A stretch of DNA of 64,000 nt from Rhodoferax sp. OV413 (GCA_943330915.2 CALQJO020000001.1:48418-112417), one strand, 5' to 3'; positions 20,970 through 32,153 are shown, counted from the first letter of the stretch. Numbers and translations are program-made. The notes: generated by a model not told the origin, from the letters alone.

Positions 20970-21329
20970 TTATTGTGCCAGGCTGGCTTTTGCCTGATTT
21001 ACCAATGCAGCGAATGCTGCTTTGTCATGCACAGCCAGATCTGCCATTACGCGACGGTCAACACCGATATTGGCCTTTTTCAATCCAGCGATCAGCTGGC
21101 TGTAGGTCATACCGTTAGCGCGTGACTGCGCGTTTATACGGGTAATCCACAATGAGCGGAAAACTCGCTTTTTGGCTCGACGGTCACGATAGGCATACTG
21201 ACCTGCCTTGATGACCGCCTGAAAGGCAACACGATACACACGACTGCGCGCGCCGTAGTAACCTTTAGCCTGCTTTAGAATCTTTTTGTGACGACGACGT
21301 GCCGTTACACCGCGTTTTACTCGTGCCAT
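20970..21329 (-). CDS. rplT: 50S ribosomal protein L20
   Basis: 119 aa, [51 protein letters not shown]. Confidence 0.99.
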   Translation of the reverse strand: MARVKRGVTARRRHKKILKQAKGYYGARSRVYRVAFQAVIKAGQYAYRDRRAKKRVFRSLWITRINAQSRANGMTYSQLIAGLKKANIGVDRRVMADLAVHDKAAFAALVNQAKASLAQ

Positions 21330-21356
21330 ATTGCTCTCCTCTGACTAACCTGATTA

Positions 21357-21551
21357 TTAATTAACGCGCATCATGCGATCGATCATCGGTTTATCACAGG
21401 CTGCAACCAGTGAAGTACCGCGTAATTGACGCTTACGCTTGGTGGTCATTTTGGTGAGAATATGGCTCTTGTTTGCACTTTTGCATTTCCAGCCGGAAGC
21501 TGTTTTTTTGAAACGCTTGGATGCACCGCTATGGGTTTTCATCTTGCTCAT
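21357..21551 (-). CDS. rpmI: 50S ribosomal protein L35
   Basis: 64 aa, [35 protein letters not shown]. Confidence 0.98.
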   Translation of the reverse strand: MSKMKTHSGASKRFKKTASGWKCKSANKSHILTKMTTKRKRQLRGTSLVAACDKPMIDRMMRVN

Positions 21552-21622
21552 TTGTCTTACGACTCCGCATTTAGCGCCATCACTGGCGATAGTGTTTAGA
21601 TTTTAAAAAAAGCTGACACCCG

Positions 21623-22162
21623 TCAGACTTTTTTCTTCTTCGCAGGAGACAGAACCATCACGATCTGCCTACCTTCCATCTTGGGTTCTTGCTCAATAAC
21701 ACCGTAATCTTCAAGATCCTTGCCGATACGTTGTACGAGCTCAAGTCCAAGATGCTGATGGGCTAATTCCCGGCCGCGAAATCTTAACGATATCTTGGCT
21801 TTGTCCCCATCAGTAAGGAAACGTATCAGGTTGCGTAGTTTTACCTGATAATCCCCCTCTTCCGTCCCTGGTCGAAACTTGATTTCTTTCAGCTGTGTTT
21901 TGCGCTGCTTTTTCTTGTTGGCAGCCTTTTGCTTTTTCAGATCAAAAATGTGCTTGCCGTAATCCATGATTTTGCAGACCGGTGGCTCAGCCTCCGGGGC
22001 AATCATCACCAGATCAAGCTTGGCTTCACTGGCGGCAGCTCGCGCTTCCTCGATGGTCACTACGCCTTTTTGCTCGCCATCTGCTAATACCAGGCGAACT
22101 TCGGGTGAATCAATGTGCTCGTTAATGACCGGTTTTTTGGAACTGCTCTTCATATTCGACAG
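21623..22162 (-). CDS. infC: Translation initiation factor IF-3 (probable CTG start)
   Basis: [47 protein letters not shown]-track ATG at 22153 is 17 nt from the only SD; CTG at 22162 has AGGAG at 8-nt spacing. Confidence 0.95.
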   Translation of the reverse strand: MSNMKSSSKKPVINEHIDSPEVRLVLADGEQKGVVTIEEARAAASEAKLDLVMIAPEAEPPVCKIMDYGKHIFDLKKQKAANKKKQRKTQLKEIKFRPGTEEGDYQVKLRNLIRFLTDGDKAKISLRFRGRELAHQHLGLELVQRIGKDLEDYGVIEQEPKMEGRQIVMVLSPAKKKKV

Positions 22163-22204
22163 CGTATTCTCTCCTGCTTAAATTATAAAATTTGCCTGAT
22201 CAAC

Positions 22205-24133
22205 CTATGACTGATGCGCGGCAGATCGTCCAAATCGTGAAATATCATCTGCCAGAAAACTGGCAAAGGCATCGATTGACATGATGCCAAGGTCGTTTCC
22301 TTCCCGGGTGCGTACAGAAACTTCCCCATTCTCCAGTTCCCTGTCACCCGCAACGAGCAGGAAAGGAATCTTCTGGATAGAATGCTCGCGGATTTTAAAG
22401 CCGATCTTCTCATTTCTCAAGTCCGCACTGACCCGAAAGCCCTTTCCTGCCAGTATTTTACGAACTTTTTCACAATATTCGGCTTGTTTGTCGGTGATAT
22501 TCATCACAACAACCTGATCGGGTGATAGCCAAGCAGGAAGTGCTCCCGCGTAATGTTCGATCAAGACACCAATAAATCGCTCAAATGAGCCAAGAATTGC
22601 CCGATGAAGCATGACCGGGACTTTCCTGTTGCCGTCTTCGGCGACGTATTGAGCACCCAGTCGTTCTGGCATCGAAAAGTCTACCTGGATAGTGCCGCAT
22701 TGCTGCACCCGCCCCATACAGTCCTTCAATGAAAATTCGATTTTGGGACCATAAAACGCGCCTTCTCCTGGCAATAATTCCCAGGCGAGGCCACTATTAT
22801 TCAGGGCCTGACGTAAAGAACCCTCTGCTCTGTCCCACATTTCCTCAGAGCCAACTCGCTTGGCTGGGCGGGTCGACAGACGAAGTATAATTTCATCAAA
22901 ACCAAAGTCACGGTATACACCAAACAAAAGTTTCATGAATGCCGCTACTTCGTCTTGTATAGCTTCTTCAGCACAGAATATATGCGCATCATCCTGAGTG
23001 AAGCTGCGCACCCGCATCAATCCATGCATTGATCCTGATGGTTCGAATCGATGGCAAGAGCCGAATTCTGCCAGGCGCAAGGGCAAATCCCTGTAACTCT
23101 TAAGGCCCTGATTAAAGACCTGAATATGGCAAGGACAGTTCATTGGCTTAATAGCATACATGCGGTTTTCAGAAGCAACGCTGAACATCTGATCAGCAAA
23201 TTTATCCGCGTGACCAGAGCGTTCCCAAAGTGAGTAGTCTACCAACTGAGGTGTGCGTATCTCTTGGTAGCCGTTTTCATTCTGCACTTTTTGCATGTAA
23301 TGCTGAATGACCTGGTAAATAGTCCATCCGCGTGGATGCCAGAAAACCATCCCGGGAGCTTCTTCCTGAAAATGGAAAAGATCCAGTTTCTTACCAATTT
23401 TGCGGTGATCGCGCTTTTGCTGCTCTTCAAGCCTGAACAGATAATCTGCAAGGGCTTTTTTGTCACCCCACGCTGTTCCATGAATGCGCTGCAACATTTC
23501 ATTGTTGGAATCGCCACGCCAGTATGCGCCCGCGACTGACGTCAATTTAAACGCTTTGAACTTTCCTGTGTTCGGCACATGTGGCCCGCGACAAAGGTCT
23601 ATAAAATCACCCTGTCGATAAAACGAAAGCTGTTCGTCGCCCGGAATGCCTTTAATGATTTCGACTTTATACTTCTCGCCCATTTTTTCAAACATGGCAA
23701 CGGCGTCGTCACGGCTCATCAGTTCACGTTTAACAGGCAGGTTTTCTTTTACAATGTCCTGCATTACAGCTTCAATTTTCTCGAGATCTTCCGCTGTGAA
23801 GGCTCTTTCATACGCAAAGTCATAAAAAAAACCATCTTCGACTACCGGTCCGATTGTCACCTGCGCAGTTGGGAAGAGTCGTTGGACAGCCTGTGCCATC
23901 AAATGTGCACAAGAGTGACGAATGACTTCAAGGCCTTCAGTGTCGCGCTCGGTGATGATCGCGAGATGAGCATCAGTATCGATTAAGCAGGAGGTGTCGA
24001 CCAGTTGTCCATCTACCCGGCCCGCAAGGGCTGCTTTCGCAAGGCCTGAACCAATGGATTCAGCAACTTCAAATACAGTCACTGGCCGATCAAATTGTCG
24101 TTGACTACCGTCGGGAAGAGTAATTGAAGGCAT
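22205..24133 (-). CDS. thrS: Threonyl-tRNA synthetase
   Basis: 642 aa, TGS domain, [57 protein letters not shown]. Confidence 0.99.
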   Translation of the reverse strand: MPSITLPDGSQRQFDRPVTVFEVAESIGSGLAKAALAGRVDGQLVDTSCLIDTDAHLAIITERDTEGLEVIRHSCAHLMAQAVQRLFPTAQVTIGPVVEDGFFYDFAYERAFTAEDLEKIEAVMQDIVKENLPVKRELMSRDDAVAMFEKMGEKYKVEIIKGIPGDEQLSFYRQGDFIDLCRGPHVPNTGKFKAFKLTSVAGAYWRGDSNNEMLQRIHGTAWGDKKALADYLFRLEEQQKRDHRKIGKKLDLFHFQEEAPGMVFWHPRGWTIYQVIQHYMQKVQNENGYQEIRTPQLVDYSLWERSGHADKFADQMFSVASENRMYAIKPMNCPCHIQVFNQGLKSYRDLPLRLAEFGSCHRFEPSGSMHGLMRVRSFTQDDAHIFCAEEAIQDEVAAFMKLLFGVYRDFGFDEIILRLSTRPAKRVGSEEMWDRAEGSLRQALNNSGLAWELLPGEGAFYGPKIEFSLKDCMGRVQQCGTIQVDFSMPERLGAQYVAEDGNRKVPVMLHRAILGSFERFIGVLIEHYAGALPAWLSPDQVVVMNITDKQAEYCEKVRKILAGKGFRVSADLRNEKIGFKIREHSIQKIPFLLVAGDRELENGEVSVRTREGNDLGIMSIDAFASFLADDISRFGRSAAHQS

Positions 24134-24240
24134 AGCGGTCGCGGTTCGTTTGATATGAGATGAATGAAGCCTGACTTACAAGGCATTTATGAAAAACAAT
24201 CGGATTGCGGATTGATGCAGAATACCACTTATTAATTTAG

Positions 24241-24317
<77 letters not shown>

Positions 24318-24470
24318 GTTTCAATTTCTACTTAGTAACAGGCAAATCTTTAAATAAATCCTGATTTTAAACAGGATCAGACCACCGCTTCCGAAAGAAT
24401 ATCGATTATAGGGGCAGCCAGAAAAAACTACAAGAGAATGGCTGTGACGATGACCATCAAGATAATCACT

Positions 24471-26507
24471 CTAACCGGAATTAATCAGATCAATTTTCAG
24501 GGCGGCAACCTGATCACGTAAAACAGCAGCTTCTTCAAATTCAAGATTGCGCGCCATTTCAAGCATACGCTGTTCCAATTGTTTTATTTCATGGGCGAGT
24601 GACCTGACGTCTTTGTGAGATGTGGTACCGGATTTATAGTCCGCAGATTTTTCTGCTACTGATTTGCCTTTACGACGGTTTCGTGAGTCGTTGGCGGCAT
24701 CACCGTGGTGCGCTCCTTCCATTACATCTGAGACTGACTTATTGACTCCTGCCGGAGTAATGTTATTGACCATGTTAAAGCTTATCTGTACTTCCCGCCT
24801 CCGCTCAGATTCATTGATCGCACGTTGCATGGAACCCGTAATTCTATCGGCATACAAGATGGCTCTGCCGTTAAGGTTGCGCGCGGCTCTGCCGATGGTC
24901 TGAATCAGCGAGCGCTCGGAGCGCAAAAAACCTTCCTTGTCTGCATCCAGAATTGCTACCAGAGAGACCTCGGGGATGTCTAACCCTTCCCTGAGCAGAT
25001 TTATGCCAACCAAGACATCAAACTGACCCAGCCTCAAATCTCGAATGATCTCCGAACGCTCAATTGTATCTATATCTGAATGTAAGTATCTGACGCGTAT
25101 CTCATGATCCATCAGATAATCTGTCAAATCTTCAGCCATTCGTTTTGTAAGCACGGTGACAAGCACCCTTTCATGACGGGCAGTGATCAGACGAACTTCT
25201 GATAACAGGTCGTCTACCTGTGTACCAGCAGGACGAATTTCCAGTATTGGATCTAGTAATCCGGTTGGGCGCACGAGCTGTCTGACGGTTTGTCCGGCGC
25301 GTTCAAGTTCATAGGGGCCAGGAGTTGCAGAGACAAAAATCAACTGTGAGGTCAGTGACTCCCATTCCTCAAATCTCAATGGTCTGTTATCAAGGGCTGA
25401 AGGTAAACGAAAGCCATACTCAACCAGTGTTTCTTTTCGTGAGCGATCTCCTTTGAACATAGCGCCAATCTGCGGAACCGACACGTGAGATTCATCCACT
25501 ATTACTATGGAGTCCGGTGGCAAGTAATCAAATAGCGTAGGTGGAGCTTGACCTGGGTCGCGACCAGACAAATAGCGTGAATAGTTTTCTATACCATTGC
25601 AGTAACCGAGTTCAGACATCATTTCTATGTCGAAACGAGTTCTTTGAGCAAGACGCTGCGCCTCTACAAGCCGATGGTGTTGTTCGAGATACAGAACTCT
25701 GTCATTGAGTTCAATTTTTATGTCTTCGAGTGCGTCGAGAATTTTTTCGCGCGGAGTCACATAATGTGATTTTGGGAAAATGGTCAGACGCGGCACTTTG
25801 CGTATGACTTCGCCATTAAGCGGGTCAAAAAATGATAGTGCCTCAATCTCGTCATCAAACAGTTCGATGCGGATGGCATGCCTTTCTGAATCTGCAGGGT
25901 AAACATCAATAACATCGCCTCTCACCCGATACGTGGCCCTTTGCAGTTCCATGTCATTTCTGCTGTATTGCATATCAGCAAGTCTTCGAAGAATGTAGCG
26001 CTGATCAATTTTGTCGCCCCGATCGAGGTGCAAGACCATTTTCAGGTATGAGCCCGGATCGCCTAGCCCGTAAATAGCCGATACAGTTGCCACGACTATG
26101 ACATCGCGTCTTTCCAACAGCGCTTTGGTAGCTGACAAACGCATCTGTTCGATATGCTCATTAATAGATGCATCCTTTTCTATGTAAAGATCTGAGGAAG
26201 GAACATACGCTTCTGGCTGGTAGTAATCGTAGTAAGACACAAAATACTCAACAGCGTTATCAGGAAAAAACTCTCTGAATTCGCCATAAAGCTGTGCTGC
26301 CAAGGTTTTGTTTGGCGCCATTACCAAAGCCGGTCGCTGTGTCTGTGCAATCACATTCGCGATTGTGAAGGTTTTTCCCGAGCCAGTCACACCCAGAAGA
26401 ATCTGAGAGTGTAGCCCCTCATCCAAGCCCTCAATCAATTGTGCTATCGCATTGGGCTGATCACCCGCAGGGAGGAAGTTCGCATGCATTTTAAATGGTA
26501 TGTTCAT
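24471..26507 (-). CDS. uvrB: Excinuclease ABC subunit B
   Basis: 678 aa, Walker [19 protein letters not shown], beta-hairpin [22 protein letters not shown]-terminal UVR motif. Confidence 0.99.
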   Translation of the reverse strand: MNIPFKMHANFLPAGDQPNAIAQLIEGLDEGLHSQILLGVTGSGKTFTIANVIAQTQRPALVMAPNKTLAAQLYGEFREFFPDNAVEYFVSYYDYYQPEAYVPSSDLYIEKDASINEHIEQMRLSATKALLERRDVIVVATVSAIYGLGDPGSYLKMVLHLDRGDKIDQRYILRRLADMQYSRNDMELQRATYRVRGDVIDVYPADSERHAIRIELFDDEIEALSFFDPLNGEVIRKVPRLTIFPKSHYVTPREKILDALEDIKIELNDRVLYLEQHHRLVEAQRLAQRTRFDIEMMSELGYCNGIENYSRYLSGRDPGQAPPTLFDYLPPDSIVIVDESHVSVPQIGAMFKGDRSRKETLVEYGFRLPSALDNRPLRFEEWESLTSQLIFVSATPGPYELERAGQTVRQLVRPTGLLDPILEIRPAGTQVDDLLSEVRLITARHERVLVTVLTKRMAEDLTDYLMDHEIRVRYLHSDIDTIERSEIIRDLRLGQFDVLVGINLLREGLDIPEVSLVAILDADKEGFLRSERSLIQTIGRAARNLNGRAILYADRITGSMQRAINESERRREVQISFNMVNNITPAGVNKSVSDVMEGAHHGDAANDSRNRRKGKSVAEKSADYKSGTTSHKDVRSLAHEIKQLEQRMLEMARNLEFEEAAVLRDQVAALKIDLINSG

Positions 26508-26595
26508 GGTCGTAAGTATACTGCCCGGAAGACATTTTTTTTTATTGCAGCATTTTTCGCCTAGGTAAAAGCATCAAAAAGTTGCTGATCAAAGG

Positions 26596-26624
26596 TTGAC
26601 CAGTATGACAAATGTCATTATGAT
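26596..26624 (+). promoter_or_regulatory. Sigma-70 promoter of tRNA-Asn
   Basis: TTGACC (26596-26601), 17-nt spacer, TATGAT (26619-26624), then GC-rich ACGCG discriminator about 40 nt before the tRNA. Confidence 0.75.
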
Positions 26625-26663
26625 ACGCGTCCTGTTGGGGCCAACCAAATTGGCCAACGTTAC

Positions 26664-26738
26664 TGCCCAATAGCTCAATGGTAGAGTAATCGACTGTTAA
26701 TCGATTGGTTCCTGGTTCGAGTCCAGGTTGGGCAGCCA
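26664..26738 (+). tRNA. tRNA-Asn (anticodon GTT)
   Basis: TGCCCAATAGCTCAATGGTAGAGTAATCGACTGTTAATCGATTGGTTCCTGGTTCGAGTCCAGGTTGGGCAGCCA; anticodon loop CTGTTAA. Confidence 0.95.
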
Positions 26739-26925
26739 AATTTTTCCTCTGTTTTAATTCCCCGTATTTAAAATGCACGCGTGTTTCCGGAACGCCAAAA
26801 CATTGATCAGGTTTTGGATTATACAATTATGCGTGGCATTAACTGATTCGTGTTCAGTATCTGTTAAAGTATCAGCCCGCATCATACTCGGTGTTTACCC
26901 CCCAATAATGTCAAGGAGATTGTTT

Positions 26926-27492
26926 ATGTTTAAGTCTTTGTTAGCAGCGATTTTGGTTGCTGTCAGCATGGTTGGCTATGCGGCTGAAAATGCGAATCCT
27001 GTTGTTGTCATGGAAACCAGCCAAGGCACTGTGGTTATTGAGCTTTGGGCTGATGAGGCGCCAATCACAGTTGAGAATTTTCTGCGATATGTGGATAACA
27101 AATTGTATGACAATCTAACATTTCACAGAGTAATTCCAGGTTTTATGATTCAAGGCGGCGGTTACAATACTGAATTTGTAGAAATGTCAGGTTATGCACC
27201 TATCAAAAATGAGGCTTCTCCTACGCTTGAAAATGATCGGGGAACTTTGGCAATGGCACGCACCAATGTTGTTGATAGCGCAACCAGTCAGTTTTTTATC
27301 AATTTGGTAGATAACGATTTCCTGAATCAGCGAGGAACCTCAGCTCAGGACTTCGGTTACGCCGTATTCGGCCGAGTCATAGAGGGAATGGATATTGTTG
27401 ATGCTATTGCCGCCTCGCCTACGGCAAACGCGCGTCAGCACCAGAATGTTCCGGTCGAGCCTGTAATGATTCTGTCTATGACCAGAAGGTAG
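26926..27492 (+). CDS. Peptidyl-prolyl cis-trans isomerase (cyclophilin, exported)
   Basis: True start MFKSLLAAILVAVSMVGYAAENA (AAGGAG upstream), followed by FHRVIPGFMIQGGGY...TSQFFINLVDN...FGRVIEGMDIVDAI. The ORF-track start at 26773 is too long. Confidence 0.95.
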   Translation: MFKSLLAAILVAVSMVGYAAENANPVVVMETSQGTVVIELWADEAPITVENFLRYVDNKLYDNLTFHRVIPGFMIQGGGYNTEFVEMSGYAPIKNEASPTLENDRGTLAMARTNVVDSATSQFFINLVDNDFLNQRGTSAQDFGYAVFGRVIEGMDIVDAIAASPTANARQHQNVPVEPVMILSMTRR

Positions 27493-27508
27493 CTTGTCAG
27501 GTAATTGA

Positions 27509-29509
27509 TCAGCGTTTATGGAGCGGTGTGACTTTGGTGGCGGCAACCTTGTTTTGCGGATGGTTGACTGAGTTAGATGTTGCTGAAGTTACACCTGTGC
27601 CGCTTGTATTGGGCCAGAACAGATCATCTTTAAGCGATTCAGGATTAAAACCGTCAACTGCACGAATCAGTAGTTGACGTATGGTTTCAAGATCCAGCCG
27701 TTTGCATGCAGACTCAAGTTCGACAAGCATGGGTTGAAGATCGCTCCACGGCAAAAAATCCTCTTCTGCACGCATGATCTTTGGGTGCTCTGTCCCTGTG
27801 ACAGATTCGCCTATCAATAATTCCTCAAAGAGCTTTTCACCGGGTCTAAGTCCGGTATATTCAATTGAGATGTGTCCTTCGTATGACTTTTCATCTTTGA
27901 TGTTGTAACCCATCAAATGAATCATTTTGCGTGCCAGATCCACAATTTTAATTGGCTCATGCATATCCAGCACAAACACATCGCCACCACTTGCCATTGA
28001 CCCTGCCTGAATCACCAACTGCGCGGCTTCCTGAACTGTCATAAAGTAACGTGTAACTTCAGGGTGAGTTACTGTCACCGGCCCGCCCTGACTAATCTGT
28101 TTGCGGAACAAAGGCACTACTGAACCGGACGAGCCAAGAACATTGCCAAATCTCACCATACTAAAACATGTGCCACCTTTCTGAGCTGCCAAGGCCTGAA
28201 GCACTTGCTCCGCAAATCTTTTTGTTGCGCCCATCACATTGGTTGGACGTACGGCCTTGTCAGTTGAAATAAGTACAAAATTTTCGACTTGACACTTATT
28301 GGCTGCCAGAGCAGCAACAGCCGTACCAAGCGTATTGTTAAAGGCGCCTTCTATGACATTCCTCTCAACCATTGGTACTTGCTTATATGCGGCCGCATGA
28401 TAGACGGTCTTTACCTTGAATTTTTGCAGGATTACTTCCAGAAGATTCTGGTTACAGGTGTTACCCAGAACTGCAACAATGTCAGTTTCAAAGTCAGACT
28501 TACCTTGTAAAGCGTCTCTCAGTGTCTGCAGTTCACGCTCGATGTCATACAATCCAAACTCAAAGCTGTCGAGGACTACCAATTTTGCAGGCCTGAGGCC
28601 AAGAATTTGTCTACAAAGCTCTGAGCCAATAGATCCGGCTGCTCCAGTTACCATAACTGACTTGCCTGTGATACAGGCACTCATCAGCTCTGGATCCGGA
28701 GGAACAATATCGCGGCCCAACAAGTCCTCGATATCAATATCTCTAACTTCGTCAACATGGAATTTTCCCGTGCGCATATCAAACAGTTCGGGCACAGTCT
28801 TGACGTGAACCGGCAGGTGCTCGAGTTTATTGAGGATTTCCTTTCTTTCAGCATGGCTGGCTGAGGGAATGGCAAGCAGGATTTGTGTGACGGAGAAAGT
28901 TTTGATCAGCTCTGATAGAGCGGAAGGGGTATAAACTCGGATGCCATGGACAATACTGCCAACAATATGTCGGCTGTCATCCACAAAGGCAACGGGCAAA
29001 TACTGGTTGCCACTTTGCAAGGCAACCACTAGCTGCATGCCAGAACTTCCGGCCCCGTAGATAATCACGGGTTGTTTTGGTCGAAAATTTTCAATCAGAC
29101 TCTGGAGGGCAAGTTTAGCGACAAATCGGCTTCCCCCGACAAAAACAAGCGAGATCATCCAGTATATAGGGACTGTTGCATGATTGAGCAACTCTGGTGA
29201 GAGAATTAGATAATATACGCCGCCGAACAACACTGCGGCGACTGTGATTCCCTGAATAACAATAAATCCGGACTGACCACCCATATAGAGCAGGATAGTT
29301 CGGTACAAACCGATGCGGTAAAAGACCAATACACTGATCAGAATGGCTAGAGCGCTAAAGCCGAGGACTTGATCAAGTTTGTCTTCGACGCTTATGCCCA
29401 GCATGTTGAGTGACAACCAGGCTGCCAGAGCGAGCATCAAGATATCCGCCACCATCAACAGCACTTGCTTGACATTACGAGACAGTGGGATGGTATAGGG
29501 ATTCATCAT
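27509..29509 (-). CDS. Nucleoside-diphosphate sugar epimerase/dehydratase (WbpM/CapD/FlaA1-like)
   Basis: Four N-terminal TM helices; VMVTGAAGSIGSELCRQILGLRPAKLVVLDSFEFGLYDIERELQ; RPTNVMGATKRFAEQ. ATG at 29509 (MMNPYTIPLS) preceded by AGGAAT. Confidence 0.93.
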   Translation of the reverse strand: MMNPYTIPLSRNVKQVLLMVADILMLALAAWLSLNMLGISVEDKLDQVLGFSALAILISVLVFYRIGLYRTILLYMGGQSGFIVIQGITVAAVLFGGVYYLILSPELLNHATVPIYWMISLVFVGGSRFVAKLALQSLIENFRPKQPVIIYGAGSSGMQLVVALQSGNQYLPVAFVDDSRHIVGSIVHGIRVYTPSALSELIKTFSVTQILLAIPSASHAERKEILNKLEHLPVHVKTVPELFDMRTGKFHVDEVRDIDIEDLLGRDIVPPDPELMSACITGKSVMVTGAAGSIGSELCRQILGLRPAKLVVLDSFEFGLYDIERELQTLRDALQGKSDFETDIVAVLGNTCNQNLLEVILQKFKVKTVYHAAAYKQVPMVERNVIEGAFNNTLGTAVAALAANKCQVENFVLISTDKAVRPTNVMGATKRFAEQVLQALAAQKGGTCFSMVRFGNVLGSSGSVVPLFRKQISQGGPVTVTHPEVTRYFMTVQEAAQLVIQAGSMASGGDVFVLDMHEPIKIVDLARKMIHLMGYNIKDEKSYEGHISIEYTGLRPGEKLFEELLIGESVTGTEHPKIMRAEEDFLPWSDLQPMLVELESACKRLDLETIRQLLIRAVDGFNPESLKDDLFWPNTSGTGVTSATSNSVNHPQNKVAATKVTPLHKR

Positions 29510-29532
29510 TATTCCTGTGCGGCGATCAGCTC

Positions 29533-30564
29533 TTATCCTTTTATTGGGGCATTTGGTCGGCCTGCTCCCAGCAACGCTGCTATTGCCATCAATGGTACTA
29601 CACCAACGATAGTCAGATACACCCCATTCTGGGGGTACACCACTGCAAGCCATGACATGGGCAGAAGCCATATCAGGTTAACAAGTGCATAAATAAAAAC
29701 TACTTTAGAGTGGCTGCCAGTTCGTCTGGATAGATGCTGATAGGCGTGCAGATTATGACCCTCTGTCACTCGCTGTCCTGACAGCGCCCGTCTAATCAAA
29801 GTAAAGGTTGTATCAGCAATAAACGCTCCCATCAGTAGCACCCAGACCCACACAGAAAGCGTGCCTTCGAAATGCGCAACAAGCGCAACCAATCCGATAA
29901 AAAATCCGAGGAAAGTACTTCCGACATCACCCATAAACAAGCGCGCTGGAGGCAAATTCAGCAGCAGAAAACCCAGGCAAGCAACAAACAGGCCCGCACA
30001 AACCCACGCCAGATCAGTTTGTTGATAAAACAACATCAGGCACGCTGCCCCGCTGACGAACAGCGCTTGAGTCGCGGCCAGACTGTCAATTCCATCCATA
30101 AAATTGTACAAGTTTAATAGCCAGACCAATGCCAACATCAGGATCAAAGATTGCAGAAATGCAGGCACAAGTAACCATCCACTGAAAAATGGCTCCGGTA
30201 CCGGACCCAATAAAACAAGTGCTATAAATGCTGCTAACAAATGTGCAGGTAATCTCACACTTACGGGCAGACCGCGCAGATCATCTATAAATCCGGTGAT
30301 TGCAACGGGTGTTGCGCAAAGCAATACAGCAAAAACACGCACTTCTATTGTGCCGTTCCATACCAGAAATCCTGCAAAGATGTTGACAGCGATTACGATG
30401 GCAAAACCTCCTCCTCGCGGAGTCGGTACATGATGTGCTGAACGTGCCACTGGCATATCTAGCAAGCGCGAGTTAACACGGCGGCTGATCAATAAACTGA
30501 TAGAAAAGGAAATTAAAAAAATTGCGGTTAACGCTAACCCGTAAAGCATACACCGTCCGTACAC
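29533..30564 (-). CDS. Glycosyltransferase family 4 / undecaprenyl-phosphate sugar-1-P transferase (WbpL/WecA-like)
   Basis: Polytopic, HHVPTPRGGGFAIVIA, NLYNFMDGIDSLA, FMGDVGSTFLGF, EGHNLHAYQHLSRRTGSH. Start may be 30549. Confidence 0.92.
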   Translation of the reverse strand: MYGRCMLYGLALTAIFLISFSISLLISRRVNSRLLDMPVARSAHHVPTPRGGGFAIVIAVNIFAGFLVWNGTIEVRVFAVLLCATPVAITGFIDDLRGLPVSVRLPAHLLAAFIALVLLGPVPEPFFSGWLLVPAFLQSLILMLALVWLLNLYNFMDGIDSLAATQALFVSGAACLMLFYQQTDLAWVCAGLFVACLGFLLLNLPPARLFMGDVGSTFLGFFIGLVALVAHFEGTLSVWVWVLLMGAFIADTTFTLIRRALSGQRVTEGHNLHAYQHLSRRTGSHSKVVFIYALVNLIWLLPMSWLAVVYPQNGVYLTIVGVVPLMAIAALLGAGRPNAPIKG

Positions 30565-30574
30565 GCAGCCAAGA

Positions 30575-30610
30575 TTGTAGAATGGAGCTTATAAAGGCCC
30601 CATTCTACAA
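30575..30610. repeat. Perfect 11-bp inverted repeat (hairpin) between comEA and the glycosyltransferase gene
   Basis: TTGTAGAATGG (30575-30585) and CCATTCTACAA (30600-30610), 14-nt loop. Confidence 0.85.
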
Positions 30611-30629
30611 CATAGAACTCAACGCTGGT

Positions 30630-31031
30630 TCATTCAGTTATGGTGCTTAAAAGAATTCGGCTTCTATTCCGCTCAAGTGTAGCTTTGCCAATTCCGCGAA
30701 CATTCTGCAACTCATCAACAGTTTTGAAATCGCCGTTTTGCTCACGGTACACAATAATTTCCTGAGCTTTTGCCATACCGATACCATCCAATGCCAGAGC
30801 TAACGTTTCTGCATCTGCTGTGTTGATGTTTACACGATTGTCTGGTTGAATTTCTGCAGGTGCTTGCTCAGCACTGGTTTGCGCTTGCGCGAATACAGAT
30901 GTTGGAGAAGCGAGTAGCGCTAGACTACTGCTGGCCATCAGTACAAATACACCTGATCTGATAAGTTTGCTGAAGTTTTCTTTATGTCCGTTAAGTCCGT
31001 TGTAGTACAACATTGGAAGCTCCTTTTCCAT
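30630..31031 (-). CDS. ComEA-like helix-hairpin-helix protein
   Basis: 133 aa, signal peptide then VNINTADAETLALALDGIGMAKAQEIIVYREQNGDFKTVDELQNVRGIGKATLERNRSRI. Confidence 0.93.
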   Translation of the reverse strand: MEKELPMLYYNGLNGHKENFSKLIRSGVFVLMASSSLALLASPTSVFAQAQTSAEQAPAEIQPDNRVNINTADAETLALALDGIGMAKAQEIIVYREQNGDFKTVDELQNVRGIGKATLERNRSRILLSTITE

Positions 31032-31113
31032 TAATCAAGTTAGTGGCCCGGGGTCACCAGGCAGTTGGTTTTGAATGCTACAAAGCAGAACAACCTTGTC
31101 TGCTCATTTGGTT

Positions 31114-31830
31114 TTAGCATAAACCAATGCCGATGCCAGAAATTTCACTCTGGATTTGATGTATTTTTTCAGTGGGATTGGGCGATTGTGTTATTGGGCG
31201 ACCAATAACCAGATAGTTGCTGCCTGAAAGGATCGCTTCCTTTGGTGTGACGATTCTCTTCTGATCCTGTGCATCGTCTCCTACAGGCCTGATACCAGGC
31301 GTTACCAAGACAAAACTATCACTCAAGAGTCGCCGAATAGAGCTGGCCTCTGCGGCTGAGCACACAACGCCATCCATCCCACTTTGCTGAGCCAGCGATG
31401 CAAGGCGCAATACCTGCTCGCCTGTGCTTCGCTGTACTCCCTGTTCTTCAAGGTCTTCGCTGGTCTGACTGGTCAGTACGGTAACAGCTACCAGTATCGG
31501 CTTATGCTCCGACTCATCGACGGCTGTTCGCGCAGCTCTCATCATTGTTGAGCCGCCTAATGAGTGGATGGTAAGCATCCATACCTCCAAGTCGCAAGCC
31601 GATTTGACCGCTTTGTAGACGGTATTGGGTATATCGTGAAATTTAAGATCAAGAAAAACATCAAAGCCCTTTTTCTGAAGTTTTTTTACAATCTTGGGGC
31701 CGTAGGATGTAAACAGCTCCTTACCAATTTTTAGTCTGCATTCGTCGGGGTTCAACTTGTCGATAAAAGAAAAGACTTTTTTCTGATCATCCATATCCAG
31801 CGCGATAATTATTCGATTCTGATCGTGCAT
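31114..31830 (-). CDS. pyrF: Orotidine 5'-phosphate decarboxylase
   Basis: 238 aa, IIALDMDD, DVFLDLKFHDIPNTVYKAVK, VTPGIRPVGDDAQDQKRIVTPKEAILSGSNYLVIGRPIT. Confidence 0.97.
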   Translation of the reverse strand: MHDQNRIIIALDMDDQKKVFSFIDKLNPDECRLKIGKELFTSYGPKIVKKLQKKGFDVFLDLKFHDIPNTVYKAVKSACDLEVWMLTIHSLGGSTMMRAARTAVDESEHKPILVAVTVLTSQTSEDLEEQGVQRSTGEQVLRLASLAQQSGMDGVVCSAAEASSIRRLLSDSFVLVTPGIRPVGDDAQDQKRIVTPKEAILSGSNYLVIGRPITQSPNPTEKIHQIQSEISGIGIGLC

Positions 31831-31844
31831 AAACTTTTCTCCAC

Positions 31845-32135
31845 TCAGTACTTTTCTGCGCTGTTAAATTTTGGTCGTTGTTGTAACTCTTTTTCAAGTT
31901 GGCGGATGCGCAAATTAGATTTCAAATTGCCAATAAAGCCAGCACCAAGAGTCAGTCCAAACAATGCACCCAATCCGAATGAGCTTACTAACCATACCGA
32001 AAGAGGACGTGCATCCAGTGTGAAAAGTCCAAAAGTAAGTGAGACTGCGACATTATTCCAAAGAGAGAAGCTTGCAGTCATCAATACAACCAGCAGAAGT
32101 AGCAGAATGATTGCCCAGCGTTTTAGCGTTTTCAT
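31845..32135 (-). CDS. LapA-domain inner-membrane protein
   Basis: 96 aa, two TM segments and a basic C-terminal coil (LKSNLRIRQLEKELQQRP); downstream of ihfB. Confidence 0.85.
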   Translation of the reverse strand: MKTLKRWAIILLLLLVVLMTASFSLWNNVAVSLTFGLFTLDARPLSVWLVSSFGLGALFGLTLGAGFIGNLKSNLRIRQLEKELQQRPKFNSAEKY

Positions 32136-32153
32136 AATCTGATACCAGTTGAA

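Noticed and set aside
26542-26826. ORF containing AAQPGLEPGTNRLTVDYSTIELLGSN
   Set aside because: Spurious antisense translation of tRNA-Asn.
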